A DNA stretch of 64,000 bases from Mantamonas sphyraenae (GCA_026936335.1 JAPMXV010000043.1:372001-436000), one strand, 5' to 3'. Counted from the first letter of the stretch, positions 23,632 through 34,226 are shown. Program-made: numbers and translations. Notes: generated by a model from the letters alone, not told the origin.

Positions 23632-24219
23632 GAAACTTACGTAGGGTAGGATCTCGTTGGGCATGCTGGTGGGCCACGAGGAGCCTTGGGAGGCGTCTGC
23701 GACAACGAGGGAGGGGAACACAGTGGCAAACTTGGCCAGGCCGCCCTTGAGTTGGCAAAGCTGGACGGCTGAGGAATTCTGGAGCAGAAAGTCGAGGAGT
23801 TGGGAGGCGAGGCTGGTGTCGGACGGATACGAGTCCTGGGCGTCAAAGGCAACCACGACCTTGTTCTCCACAGAGGTGATGAGTGCGAGTGTGTCGTTGG
23901 CACTGGGGTTGTCCAGGAGGGCGGAAACGGAAACCGGGATGGCCCGCGGCAGTTGTGTGCCTGCAGCCTCACGCTCCTCCTCGGGCCTTGCGTCGAGGAG
24001 TACGATGGGTGCATTGTTGACAATGCTATTGTACAGCTGCGAATACGTGAGGTTGGTGACCGAAGATGCGCGTTCCACCGTCACCTGCGAACGCTTGGAG
24101 CCCGAAGAGGAGGACGACGAGGACGACGACGACGACGATCCCGATGCACTTCCTGATGTCTGCTCACCACGCATTTTGGCCCGTTCTTCGGCCATCATGG
24201 CCTTGAAATCGAGCTCCAT
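21985..24219 (-). CDS. Rhodanese - pseudophosphatase (DSP fold) - PUL domain fusion protein
   Basis: Two exons (23641-24219, 21985-23493) encode 695 residues. The N-terminal third, after a poly-Ser run, is a rhodanese/CDC25-like domain (IVLLDARPEEEREAAGT to CQLKGGLAKFATVFPSL). Its catalytic loop reads AFDAQDS, with no cysteine. The middle is a dual-specificity phosphatase fold (MPNEILPYLLYVNAHG, ITHVINLSKED) whose P-loop is HSDTEGALAV. The family needs HCx5R, and here both Cys and Arg are gone. These two parts match the plan of the inactive phosphatase STYXL1 (MK-STYX). The C-terminal half is a PUL armadillo-type domain (FPQMPKRANIQGKIEQF, FPALVAATTLLHNN, GRAQCLGALAHML), known from PLAA/Ufd3 as a Cdc48/p97 binding module. 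I know of no described protein with all three. No catalysis is expected; a scaffold role at p97 is inference. Confidence 0.85.
23604..23631. repeat. (AC)n microsatellite in intron of the rhodanese-PUL gene
   Basis: About 14 AC units on the plus strand. On the coding (minus) strand this is GT repeats beginning just after the donor at 23640. Confidence 0.95.
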
Positions 24220-24262
24220 GGCAAAAAGGGTTGATGCGGTGGCCCAGGCAGCGCAGGTCTTC
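24220..24262. promoter_or_regulatory. Very short bidirectional promoter interval
   Basis: Only 43 bases separate the start codons of the rhodanese-PUL gene (minus) and the SHPRH-like gene (plus). Transcription of both must start here or overlap the neighbouring coding region. No core element was recognised. If the SHPRH start is the upstream ATG at 24231, the gap shrinks to 11 bases. Confidence 0.45.
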
Positions 24263-27200
24263 CATGGTTCGTCACAAGCGCATCCCCAAACGCAAGCGAG
24301 AGGATGAGGAGGATGAGGAGGAGGAGGAGGAGGAGATGGTGCTGGTGGTGGATGACGAGGGAGAAGAGCAAGAGGAATGGGAAAGCGAAGGGGAGGCTGA
24401 TCAGCGTAGAGCGAAACGTCAGCGGGTGGTGGCGGACACAGAAGAGCGCACTGAGGATGTGGTGACACGGCTGTTCCGTGCCACATTGCCGCCCAAGGAT
24501 GCACCCATGGCCGATGTGAACGGCTGTGTGCTGTTGGCGGACTCGACCACCCTGCTCGAGCATCAGCGACAGGCGTGCACTGGATGCAGCAGCGGGAGAG
24601 AGAGTCGTCGGAGGATCATGCCAGCGTACGAGGAGGAGTGCTTGCAGATGAAATGGGCATGGGCAAAACAGTCGAGATGTTGGCACTGCTGTGTGCGTCT
24701 GCAGCGACGGCGGAAAACGAAACCACGCTGCTGATTGTTCCGGCGACGTTGCTGGCGCAGTGGGAGGGCGAAGTGGCGCGACACACACACCTCAGGCTGC
24801 GCAGATACAACGGATTGCGGCAGGGCGATGACTTGACCGATGAAGAGGCGGATGCAGTGCATATTGTGGCGACAACGTTTGCAGTGCTTCGTGGCGAGGT
24901 GCACCATCAGCACGAGGCCCGGGAGAGTTCACGTTTCGAGAAAAGGTACCAAAGCAAAGTGACGCTGTTGACACGCCGATTGTGGACACGCATTGTGGCG
25001 GATGAGAGTCAAATGACGGCTGGGTTGCCGCTTGCGCTGTGCCAACACATCGAAGCGGAACGCAGGTGGTGTGTGAGTGGCACTCCGGTTCATCGTTCCT
25101 TGGACGATCTGGGCAACATCCTCAAGTTTCTGGACATGGAACTGGCACAGGAGTGGCCTGCAATCAGGCGAGGCTTGCTGGCTGGCGACGCCGTCGCAGA
25201 ACAGCGTGTGCACGACGCCCTACATCCGGTGGTGTGGCGCAACACACGCGACAACGTGGGCCACGACGTGTTTGGCGTCGTGGAACACCAGCACACCCAC
25301 CATGTGTCCTGGACACCACTGGAGCGTTTCTTCAACGCCAAGGTGGCACGACGTGCGTTGGCCAGAGCCACCGAACGCAACGTGCGTTACGCACAACTCA
25401 AGGCATTGGTGATGGAGATGACACAGGCGGCCGTGCATCACTCGCTGGGTCGCAAGGAGGCAGGTGTGGGTGCAACTGGTGGCAGCGAACTGCATCCGGC
25501 CTCTGCCGTGACTCTCGCCGACCTGCAGCGTCTCATGCGCACACGCTGTCGCCTGGAGTGCATTGATGCGCAACGTGACATGGTGGCGCACATGCATGCG
25601 TTGGCTGGACTCAGTCTGCTCGAGGGCCGGACCGACGAGGCAGCCGAGCTGTACAACCGCGTGGTGACCATCAGCCGCAGCAGGAGGCACGGGACGACGT
25701 GGAAGTGGACAAACTTCAGGTGTTGCACGCCCTCAGTGGGATTGTGGAGTGTGGCGAGGACACGGACGACGAGATGGCTGAGCAATGTGCACAATTGAGA
25801 AAGGAGTACGTACAGCCTTCCAGAGACAGTCTGGAGGCATCCAAGGAGGTCATGGGCACAATGAGGGACAAGGTGGCACAGGGAAACACACACACGGGCT
25901 GGATCATCACGGTGATGGACACGGCACGCGATTTCGGGGTGCCCCTGCTGCGCCGCATCCAAAACGCCACTCCTGAAAACGATTCCTTGCTGAAAGACGT
26001 GCACACTCTCGACGCACTGAAGTTTGTGTTGTTGCGTGAGCTGGACGAAATCGAAGCTGCGTTTTCAGCGATGCAGACCGCTTTGCACGAGCTCGTTGAC
26101 AAAGAACCGATCGACGCAGCCACCGTGGCACTGGCCGGCAATTGCCGCTTCTGTCGCATCGACAAGACGGGAAGCATGTGTGCACACTGCCGCTTCCAGC
26201 GCAAGCACATGCTGCCTCTGCAGGGCAAGCTGTTCCGCTTCCAGAAACGAATGGCACGAGAGTCCAGACGCAGCGCCCTGGCTGCAGCAAACGTGGTTTC
26301 CTCATCCTCATCTGCGTCCTCGTCGTCCACACTGGCAAGTGTCGTGGCGGAGGAGGATGCGTTGGCCGAGGAGAGCGCACGCGGCGACATGAGCTTGACG
26401 ACATCAACGCTGACGCTTGCGCTTCAGATTGTCAGCAACTGGGCACGGAGTGCAGGGCTGCGCGCAACATCGGCGGCTGACGAGTACAACCAGATGCATG
26501 CAGGGCGTCTGGAACTGTTTGTGGCGTGTCGCGACGTGGTGACAAAGCACCAGAGCTTGTGTTTGGCAATGGATGAGCTGGAGATGGCGCAGATGCGACT
26601 GCGGATCGCCAACGAGGGCGAACGGTGAGCAGCGCAGATGCAGTTGCTGTGTTGGGCAGCACTTCAGAGATTGCGGGGCGTCGTGCACAGCACATTGCTG
26701 ACATGCGGACGGCGGAGCGCGAGGTTGACGAGCTGAAATCGCAGCTGCGCTTCTTGGACACGATATCCAAGCAGCGAGTGCAGGACAAGGAATGTGTCAT
26801 CTGCACGGAAAGGATGGGGGACAGAGACACTGCGGTGAGCATGCTTCAGTGTGGACATGTGTTCTGCGCCGAGTGCGTCGACGCCCTGGCCAGCAGCAAT
26901 AGCGCACAGTCGTTTGTGCGGTGTCCCACGTGTCGGCGACGCACCCCGCTGAGTGAAATCACAGCTGTGCAGGCGATAGACGACGATGGAGACGAACAGG
27001 AGCTGGTTGAGCAAGCCGAAGATCAAGGTGCACAGCAGGAGAGCAAGTACGGAACCAAGCTCCATGACATGGTCCAACTGTTGCACACACTGCGTGAAGA
27101 GGACTCATCATGCAAGGTGCTTGTGTTTTCGCAGTTTCCGGCACTGTTGCGGCTGATGGGGTTGGCCCTGAACGAAGCCGGGATGTCTTGGCTGAGTTTG

Positions 27201-27587
27201 GAGGGGAAAAACAAAGAGAAGCGGTGGCAGGCAGTGGCACAGTTTGAGCATGACGATACGTTTGTGATGCTGTTGCCCGTCAAGGCGGCCGGCAACGGGC
27301 TGAATTTGGTGGCTGCGAACCACGTGGTGTTTCTGGAGCAGCTTCTGAATCCAAATGACCTCAGCCAGGCCATGGCACGGATCAACCGGCTGGGACAGTC
27401 GAAAGATGTGCATGTGCATCGATTGGTTGTGCGCAACAGCATCGAAGAGCGGCTGGAGGCGTTGGTTGCTCAGAAGCAAGCCGAGCTGCTCCGCGGGGAA
27501 CAGGGATCTCTTCAGTTTGCAAAGACACGACGGTTTGAGGAGCTGTACAGCAAGGAGGACATGATGGCGTTGATTGCAGGGGAATGA
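24263..27587 (+). CDS. SHPRH: SHPRH-like SNF2 helicase / RING E3 ubiquitin ligase (frame broken three times)
   Basis: SHPRH, like yeast Rad5, is a SNF2 ATPase with an embedded RING that ubiquitinates PCNA during damage tolerance. The reading frame here shows Walker A DEMGMGKT (about 24650), RIVADESQMTAG in place of the DEAH box (about 25000), a long helical linker, and a Cys-rich zinc element (CRFCRIDKTGSMCAHC near 26150). The RING is at 26790-26940 (CVICTERM, CGHVFC, CPTCRRR), and the C-terminal helicase half has VFSQFPALLRLMG and INRLGQS. Three breaks, at about 24570, 25645-25690 and 26626, each need one extra base to rejoin conserved blocks. The first lies in the conserved HQRQA/VHWMQQRE segment, so an intron cannot explain it. 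Either the assembly dropped bases or this copy is decaying. The protein is shorter than human SHPRH and lacks its H15 and PHD domains. ATG 24231 is an alternative start. Confidence 0.82.
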
Positions 27588-27601
27588 ACAAGTCTCCTCT
27601 C

Positions 27602-29198
27602 TTATTCGGCCCTACGACGGGCCGCTAGCACCTGAAAAACGATCCCTTGCATCATGGTTGCGAACGGCCGCATGGGGATCTCAAAATCCGACCACAGTTC
27701 AACCACAGGATCACCCATCCTCTCTTGGTGGCAAAGAGCGACGTAGGGGTCCTCCATGTCCTCGTCCATCCCGTTGCCGATGCCCGGTTTCGCCTTGACG
27801 TCCAGATAGGTGGTGGCATTCACACGGAGATTGCCAGCACTGCGGATTCGAAAGTGGCCAAGACCAGCTTTTTCGACATATTCGGAGTAAAATTCACCCA
27901 GCTCTAAAACTGCACCTGGAATTGGAATCAGAGCTGCCCAAGCCATACCGGCTCCATTGCGGACACGAGAATGTCCGTCTCCCGCGCAAACACATGCGCC
28001 TGCTCAGGGACAGACAGACGTTCCAGCTCGACTACTTGGACTGAACTGACGCCTCGCATGCCTTTCACGGTCTCAACAGCCTCCTGAATGTTCACAATTC
28101 TTCTCTGAAATCTCTGCACAAAGGTGACGCGCACACCAGCCGATGATTTCGTTTCCAATCCGGCACGGGTCTCCATAAGGCGGGGATCCATGTTGGCAAA
28201 CGCGCGTTCGAGCACATTGCGTGCATACGTCAAATTGAATCTGTGCAGTTTGTCGAAACTGCGAGAAAAGCACATCGTCTGAGTCTGGTCGGAAACAAAC
28301 CGTTTGCTGTGGTCAAAAACAACCGGCAGAGCCTCCAGAATAAGCTTGTTGAAGCGGCCGTGGTGACACGAGACGTCTGGGCCGGGGCTTCCGTTGGCGA
28401 AGATGGGAACCCGTGGCATGTCGTCCCAGGAGTCTGTGGGCGCAACGTAATCGCTGATCTGCGTCCACACGGAGACGAGTACGTCATGCACGAGGTGGTA
28501 GAGGTTGCCTTCGCAAGTGAACGCGGTAAAAAGGGCAGGAACATGGCAGAACAGTGGCCAGTCCTTCGGCCGCGCGTACGGAATTCGGATGCGCTGATGT
28601 GATCCAGCCGAAGGCTCTGCGAGGTTGACGTTATTCACAGTGTACAAAGATCCATGTTTGAGTGCCTCTTCCAAGTCTGTGATCTCTTGCGTGCCGTGGA
28701 ACTCGTAGAGTTTGCCGTTGTGGATGCACACCGGATTCGAAACAATCTGTTGAGGGGGAACACGTCTGTCCAGCTCGGCATCCATGCATGCGTGCGTTTC
28801 CTTCTCTGCGGAGAGCACGTCGAAGACACTCCTCACTTGGGTGGGTGCCTTGGCTTGTGGGCCTGAAACCTTGTTTCGGCTCCACGGTTCAACCTCCGCT
28901 TCCTGCAGGGTTGGCACGCGAGAACGGCCAATCAAAGGACAGTACTCCTTCTCATTCTGAAGTGGAACCACAGCACAGGGTGTTAACGGTGTGCCTTGGG
29001 TCAGAACTGCTTTCTGCAACACTCAACACGGACCCTTTGCGCTTCCACTTGCAGCCTTTGCAACTCTTGCAGCTGTTCTTCAAGGACAGCGATGCGAGCT
29101 TCACTGTGCCTCAATGCATTTCGGCTTTCCATGAACAGAATAATCATGACAATCATCAAACACATGGACAACGCAAGGGAAACGACCACATTTCTCAT
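27602..29198 (-). CDS. Type II membrane glycosyltransferase, GT61 family (EOGT/POMGNT2-like; frame broken twice)
   Basis: The start (29198) gives MRNVVVSLALSM and one membrane anchor (VSLALSMCLMIVMIILFM), then a short coiled coil and a lumenal domain of about 450 residues. The family call rests on the C-terminal pattern: ETDILVSA, followed in the next frame by GAGMAWAALIPIPGAVLELG. Together these match the GT61 segment with HGAG and a hydrophobic strand ending in E. EOGT and POMGNT2 add GlcNAc in the ER; plant members add xylose. The acceptor here is unknown. Two frame breaks exist: near 29024 between the coiled coil and the catalytic domain, and near 27955 exactly at HGAG, where one missing base would restore the histidine codon. 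The stop is 15 bases from the SHPRH stop, so the two genes are convergent. Confidence 0.7.
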
Positions 29199-29280
29199 GT
29201 CTTCATCTGCCCCAGGTTGGCAATTGGTTGGTGCGGCGAGGCAACCCCACGCATGTCCAGACAAGGAGCATGGAAGCAAT

Positions 29281-29350
29281 TGTGTGGTGTTCCACGTGTC
29301 GGCGACGCAGCCTGATGAGTGAAATCTCAGCTGGACAGGACGATGGAGAA
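29281..29350 (+). pseudogene. Decayed fragment of the SHPRH RING-finger region
   Basis: This segment is clearly similar to 26919-26990 in the SHPRH-like gene, in the same orientation. They share CCACGTGTCGGCGACGCA exactly, then GAGTGAAATC and CGATGGAGA with small gaps. It codes for the second half of the RING (PTCRRRTPLSEI in the parent). It has no open frame of its own and lies upstream of the GT61 start, so it is probably a dispersed relic of a partial duplication. Confidence 0.7.
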
Positions 29351-29451
29351 ACATGGTGTTGATTTCCAAAAGACCACTCTCGCACGCACTCTCACATGCA
29401 CATGCATCATCCCCTCCTGCAAACTCACACACTCTCATGAAGTTGGATGGA

Positions 29452-30209
29452 TCAACCATGCATGGTAAACTTGCGCCAGCCAACCACGTCGGCCTTGAGG
29501 TCGTAGGTACTGCGCTGGAAGCCCGGGTCGTTCACCATCAACGTGGTGGCACTGTTGCTGTCCCATCCGGTGACGAGCACAAAGTGGCGTCCGTGCATGA
29601 CGTTGGCAATGATGACGGAGCTCCCATTCTTCAGGTTCTCCTGCACCTGCGCCATGTTCAGCGAGTCAATCTTGCCGTCGTACACAATGTCGTGCGGGTT
29701 GATCTGCTGAATCACACCCTCAAACAGGTCGTTGCTGTTGTCATACCCGTGGTGCTCGCGCAGAAACTCGTTCACCGTGCCCGGGTTGGCATCCACGTGC
29801 GTCCCGTTCAGCGGCACGGCAAACCCATGGCCACGCAGCGACATGGAAATGGAGCTCATCAAACAGCCCACCTGGCAACTGTGTTCCCACACGTGCGTAT
29901 CCCGCGTTTGCGTGAGCCCACAGACCTACGTCTCACACTTCCTTTTTGGTTGCGCCGCGTGGACGAAAACCTCCCTTTCCCCTCCACCGCACTCCTTTTC
30001 TGTTCTTTGCCTCCATGCCCTGCTACACGCATGCACGAGCCAGCCCACCGCGCAACTTACATGGTCTCCGACACAATCAGGTTCTTTCCCCAGCGCGAGT
30101 CACATTGCTTGAAGAGCGGGTACTGCTTGGGAATCACCGGCGACGCGGCCACAGCGGCCACACACATCAGCGCCACAAAGGCAACGAGAGCAAAGGAAGG
30201 GGAACGCAT
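29452..30209 (-). CDS. Secreted C39-like cysteine peptidase
   Basis: Two exons (30061-30209 and 29452-29878, joined in phase 2) give about 191 residues. The N-terminus is a typical signal peptide ([23 protein letters not shown]). The mature part matches the Peptidase_C39_2 fold: [11 protein letters not shown], then [14 protein letters not shown] with the candidate catalytic cysteine, [11 protein letters not shown] with the histidine, and MVNDPG with the aspartate. Such papain-like domains are widespread in bacteria and some protists and may act on food-derived peptides; the substrate is unknown. It is transcribed away from NFS1, with start codons 80 bases apart. Confidence 0.8.
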
Positions 30210-30288
30210 GGGTGCAAATAGGAATCAACCGTGGACTGCGGGATTGGATTGCGGCGTGCGGCGCACGGAAACTCCACGCGCCACTGTC
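30210..30288. promoter_or_regulatory. Bidirectional promoter interval, C39-like peptidase / NFS1
   Basis: 79 bases lie between the two divergent start codons. An in-frame upstream ATG for NFS1 at 30208 would overlap the peptidase start, but the 30289 ATG begins a good mitochondrial presequence and is preferred. Confidence 0.4.
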
Positions 30289-31918
30289 ATGTTCACACGC
30301 AGCACTCGCCGATCAGTGTCGTTGAAGAGCAGCCTGGGCGTCGCCTCGTCGCCAATGATGATGTCGCGTGCAGGTGTGGTCACTGTGTCCACGCCAAACA
30401 CAAATCTCACCGTGGAGGAGGACGCCGACGGAATCAGCGTCAAGTCGCAGGGTCCGCTGAGGCCCGTGTACATGGACGCCCTCGCCACCACCGCCGTCGA
30501 CCCGCGCGTCCTTGACTTTATGCTTCCCATGTTCACCGAACGTTACGGCAACCCGCACTCTACTTCCCACTTTTACGGCTGGGAAGCCGACGAAGAGGTG
30601 GAGTGGGCTCGCAAGGTATGTTTTTCCACAACCTGCCGCCGTGCGCCGCTGCATCCATTCTGCACACACATACGCTCCGTCCCCACGTCTTCCCATCATC
30701 CCATCCTAGCCTGTCACGCCGTTGCTCTCCCCGCAGTGACGCCTCTGCGTCCGCTCGTGCCGTCTGTGCACCCAGCGCGGCGATTGTCTCCGACCTTCCG
30801 TTTCGCCGCTGCACAGGACAGCCCACCACTGACACAGATGCGTGCGTGCGTGTGACCCACCACAGCAAGTGGCAGACACCATTGGTGCCGACCCGAAGGA
30901 GATCATCTTCACCTCGGGCGCCACCGAGTCGAACAACATTGCGCTGAAGGGCATTGCCGGATTCTACAAGAGTCGCAAGCGACATGTGATCACACTGGCC
31001 ACCGAACACAAGTGTGTGTTGGATTCGTGCCGGCATCTGAGTGAGAACGGCTTTGAGGTGACGTACCTGCCTGTGCAGGCAAACGGACTGGTGGATCTGG
31101 AGGAACTCGAGGCAGCCATCCGCAAGGACACCGTGTTGGTGTCCATCATGGGCGTCAACAACGAAATCGGCGTGGTGCAGCCTTTGGGTGAGATTGGCAA
31201 GCTGTGCCGCGCCAACAAGGTGTTCTTCCACACAGACTGCGCCCAGGCCGTGGGCAAGATCCCGCTCGACGTCAATGATCTCAATGTGGACGCCATGTCC
31301 ATTAGCGGACACAAAATCTACGGCCCCAAGGGTGTGGGTGCCTTGTACATTCGCCGCAAGCCGCGTGTGCGCGTCGAGGCGCAGATGAGCGGAGGCGGCC
31401 AGGAGCGTGGCCTCCGCTCGGGTACCCTGCCTTCCCAGATCATTGCTGGTTTCGGCAAGGCCTTGCAATTGGCTCGTGAGGAGATGCATCTCGACCTGGC
31501 TCACGTCAGTCGACTGGGCGAGAGGCTCAAGGCAGGTCTCCGTGAAAACATCTCGGACATCGAGCTCAACGGCGACGAACACAACCGCTATCCGGGCTGC
31601 ATCAACATGAGCTTTGCCTACGTCGAGGGCGAGTCTCTCCTCATGGGTCTTAAGAACATTGCCGTCTCGTCGGGCTCTGCGTGCACCTCGGCTTCTCTCG
31701 AGCCCTCCTACGTCCTGCGTGCTCTCGGCGTCAATGAGGAGATGGCCCACACCAGCATCCGCTTTGGCATCAACCGCTTTTCCACCGAACGTGAAGTCGA
31801 CTACACCATCCAGCAGTGCATCGAACATGTCCAGCGCCTGCGCGACATGTCTCCTCTCTGGGAGATGGTCCAGGAGGGCATCGACCTCAGCACCATCCAA
31901 TGGACACAGGAACACTAA
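30289..31918 (+). CDS. NFS1: Mitochondrial cysteine desulfurase
   Basis: PLP enzyme that takes sulfur from cysteine for iron-sulfur cluster assembly and tRNA thiolation. Exons 30289-30615 and 30866-31918 join in phase 0 to 459 residues. The start gives a basic, Ser-rich mitochondrial targeting sequence ([17 protein letters not shown]). Signatures are [37 protein letters not shown], the PLP lysine in [10 protein letters not shown], and the mobile-loop cysteine in [17 protein letters not shown]. The C-terminus ends in the normal IscS/Nfs1 way. The last 450 bases are duplicated, inverted, at 34227-34678. Pam18 follows on the same strand 113 bases downstream. Confidence 0.97.
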
Positions 31919-31934
31919 GCAGCACACAGAGAGA

Positions 31935-31972
<38 letters not shown>

Positions 31973-32700
31973 TTGTGCAACAAAAATGATTGGGCGTCAA
32001 CAGCACCAAACATTCCACAAACCCATCTCAATGGTCTGTGTGTCCATTGGTTGCTCGTTGTCCTCCTCTCTTGTATCCCTGTCTCACACAGCTTCCCTCC
32101 CCTTCCCTTTGTTCCTCGCGCAGTCGTCCGTGGTCATTGGAGGAGCCGCTCTGGGCGCCGCGGCGTTGGTGTTTCGCCAGGTCAGCCGCGTGCTGCGTGA
32201 GCAAGCCGCAAAGGCCCCCAAGAAGCCCACCGTCAAGAACGTGACCAAGCAGCTTTCCAAATACCCCGGTGGTTTCGAGGCCAAGATGAACCGCAAGGAG
32301 GCGTACCTCGTCCTCGGGCTCAAGTGCGTTGGCTGATTTTCCGCCCCTGTGCTCCCGCACCCGCAGTGGCCCATCACCGCCCATGAAGCACATGGTTGCA
32401 TGCAAATACACTGCGTACAGACGGTGCAGTGGACATCAACACGCGCAGAGCCGCCCAATAGCCCTCTCTGACACGCGGACCTCCACTCCACTCCATCCGT
32501 TTGCCACAGGCCCAGCGCCACCATGAAGGACGTCAAGACTGCACACAGGTTTCTTTTGCGAAGGTAAACACGTGTCCCAGCCTCCCTTTTGACTCGTGAA
32601 CACACACACACTGACCCGTCCTTGGCCTCTCGCACGCCACAGAAACCATCCCGACCAGAAGGGCAGCCCGTACGTGGCCTCCAAACTCAACGAGGCCAAG
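31467..32700 (+). repeat. Left arm of a 1.2 kb inverted repeat (NFS1 3' end plus Pam18)
   Basis: The left arm runs from AATTGGCTCG inside NFS1 to GAGGCCAAG in the last Pam18 exon. Read in reverse complement, 33413-34678 matches it with only a handful of base differences by eye. Examples are the sites near 31794, 31986, 32129 and 32411, plus a one-base indel near 32100. The main length difference is the GT repeat. Both coding and intron sequence are kept, so this is a DNA-level, recent event. Confidence 0.95.
31937..31971 (+). repeat. (GT)n microsatellite, left inverted-repeat arm
   Basis: About 17 GT units 3' of the NFS1 stop. The matching tract in the right arm is about twice as long. Confidence 0.95.
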
Positions 32701-32706
32701 TTGTGA
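32031..32706 (+). CDS. PAM18: Pam18/Tim14 J-protein, 3'-truncated copy
   Basis: Pam18 (Tim14, DNAJC19) stimulates mtHsp70 at the TIM23 channel to pull proteins into the matrix. Exons: ATG alone at 32031-32033, then 32124-32323, 32510-32563 and 32643-32706, giving 106 residues. A membrane segment (VVIGGAALGAAALVF) leads to the J-domain with the HPD motif in RRNHPDQKGSPY. At the repeat boundary the frame ends NEAKL-stop, while the right copy continues NEAKDFIIDGKESPM. The last ten residues are therefore lost here, just after the J-domain helix III core. It may still work, but the intact copy is the one at 33377-34083. Confidence 0.85.
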
Positions 32707-33412
32707 TCCAGCACATCAAGATCGAGAACGGCAAATTTGTTTCCAAGCCGTGTCACTGGCGTATCCTGCAACGTAGCACTGGACACGTGTGGCAGTGACA
32801 ATACGCTGCGTTTTGCCGAGTTGGCGACCTTCCTCTCCCTATCGGAGAGCCTGCCCATTTGGTGTTGCCTCCTCCAGCGCAAGGGCCTTGTCATGCACAA
32901 ACATCCGAGTAGAATCATCAATTAATGATATTCGCCAGTCAATGTGGGGTGGTCGCGTGATCACATGAACGTCTCATTAAGCGTGGGTGGCAAACCAAAA
33001 TCATGGAAAAAGTCTGCACCAAAGCATCCGCACAATCCCGTCCTCGCTCCACGAGTGTGACTGGACAAGCGTCGTGTACTCGTCAAGTTAGGAATGTTTG
33101 GATAGTTTGGATAGGTTGGATTGGCCTGCCATTGCAGGATTCTCAATGCTTTGGATGCTCTAGAGGGCGCAACGGGCATTCAGCTGCCACATACCCGCGA
33201 TCCGTGGACAGGGACGGGCCATGGGGATGGGGGTACAGGATTGATTCATATCACTGGATAAAATGGCATTCTTGTGAATCTCAGCCGCAAAAAGCCGGGG
33301 TCGCAATGAACCCCGAAAAAGTTCGCTCAAACGAAAACCCCTGAATGCATTTTGTCATCCTGTCTTTTCTTCTCTCTCACATGGGCGATTCCTTGCCGTC
33401 AATGATGAAGTC
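32701..33412. other. Unique spacer between inverted-repeat arms
   Basis: 712 bases hold the end of the truncated Pam18 frame (to 32706), the last 12 codons of the intact Pam18 copy on the minus strand (33377-33412), and otherwise no gene I can recognise. The part from about 32920 to 33350 is visibly richer in A+T than its surroundings and has short TTGGAT-type direct repeats near 33100. No terminal repeats, transposase or target-site duplication were seen. Confidence 0.6.
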
Positions 33413-34083
33413 CTTGGCCTCGTTGAGTTTGGAGGCCACGTACGGGCTGCCCTTCTGGTCGGGATGGTTTCTGTGGCGTGCGGGAGGCCAAGGACGGATC
33501 AGTGTGTGTGTGTTCACGAGTCAAAAGGGAGGCTGGGACACGTGTTTACCTTCGCAAAAGAAACCTGTGTGCAGTCTTGACGTCCTTCATGGTGGCGCTG
33601 GGCCTGTGGCAAACGGATGGAGTGGAGTGGAGGTCCGCGTGTCAGAGAGGGCTATTGGGCGGCTCTGCGCGTGTTGATGTCCACTGCACCGGCTGTACGC
33701 AGTGTATTTGCATGCAACCATGTGCTTCATGGGCGGTGATGGGCCACTGCGGGTGCGGGAGCACAGGGGCGGAAAATCAGCCAACGCACTTGAGCCCGAG
33801 GACGAGGTACGCCTCCTTGCGGTTCATCTTGGCCTCGAAACCACCGGGGTATTTGGAAAGCTGTTTGGTCACGTTCTTGACGGTGGGCTTCTTGGGGGCC
33901 TTTGCGGCTTGCTCACGCAGCACGCGGCTGACCTGGCGAAACACCAACGCCGCGGCGCCCAGAGCGGCTCCTCCAATGACCACAGACGACTGCGCGAGGA
34001 ACAAAGGGAAGGGGGAGGGAAGCTGTGTGAGACAGGGATACAAGAGAGGAGGACAACGAGCAACCAATGGACACACAGACCAT
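33377..34083 (-). CDS. PAM18: Pam18/Tim14 J-protein, intact copy
   Basis: The mirror copy of the left gene. Exons: ATG at 34081-34083, then 33790-33989, 33550-33603 and 33377-33470; 116 residues. It has the same membrane segment, a linker with QLSKYPGGFEAKMNRKEA, and the J-domain HPD motif, ending NEAKDFIIDGKESPM. In this copy the upstream ATG of the left arm (ATGATTGGG) is ATTGATTGGG. This supports the view that translation begins at the ATG that directly precedes the first intron. It sits in the mitochondrial inner membrane, with the J-domain in the matrix. Confidence 0.9.
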
Positions 34084-34142
34084 TGAGATGGGTTTGTGGA
34101 ATGTTTGGTGCTGTTGACGCCCAATCAATTTTTGTTGCACAA

Positions 34143-34143
<1 letters not shown>

Positions 34144-34207
<64 letters not shown>
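34144..34207. repeat. (AC)n microsatellite, right inverted-repeat arm
   Basis: About 32 AC units on the plus strand, the expanded counterpart of the tract at 31937-31971. Confidence 0.95.
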
Positions 34208-34210
<3 letters not shown>

Positions 34211-34226
34211 TCTCTCTGTGTGCTGC

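Noticed and set aside
24550-26640. Programmed ribosomal frameshifting in the SHPRH-like gene
   Set aside because: No slippery heptamer or pseudoknot is visible at any of the three sites, and similar breaks occur in unrelated genes.
34144-34207. Dinucleotide arrays considered as CRISPR or telomeric repeats
   Set aside because: They are uninterrupted AC/GT microsatellites without spacers and lie in introns or intergenic DNA.
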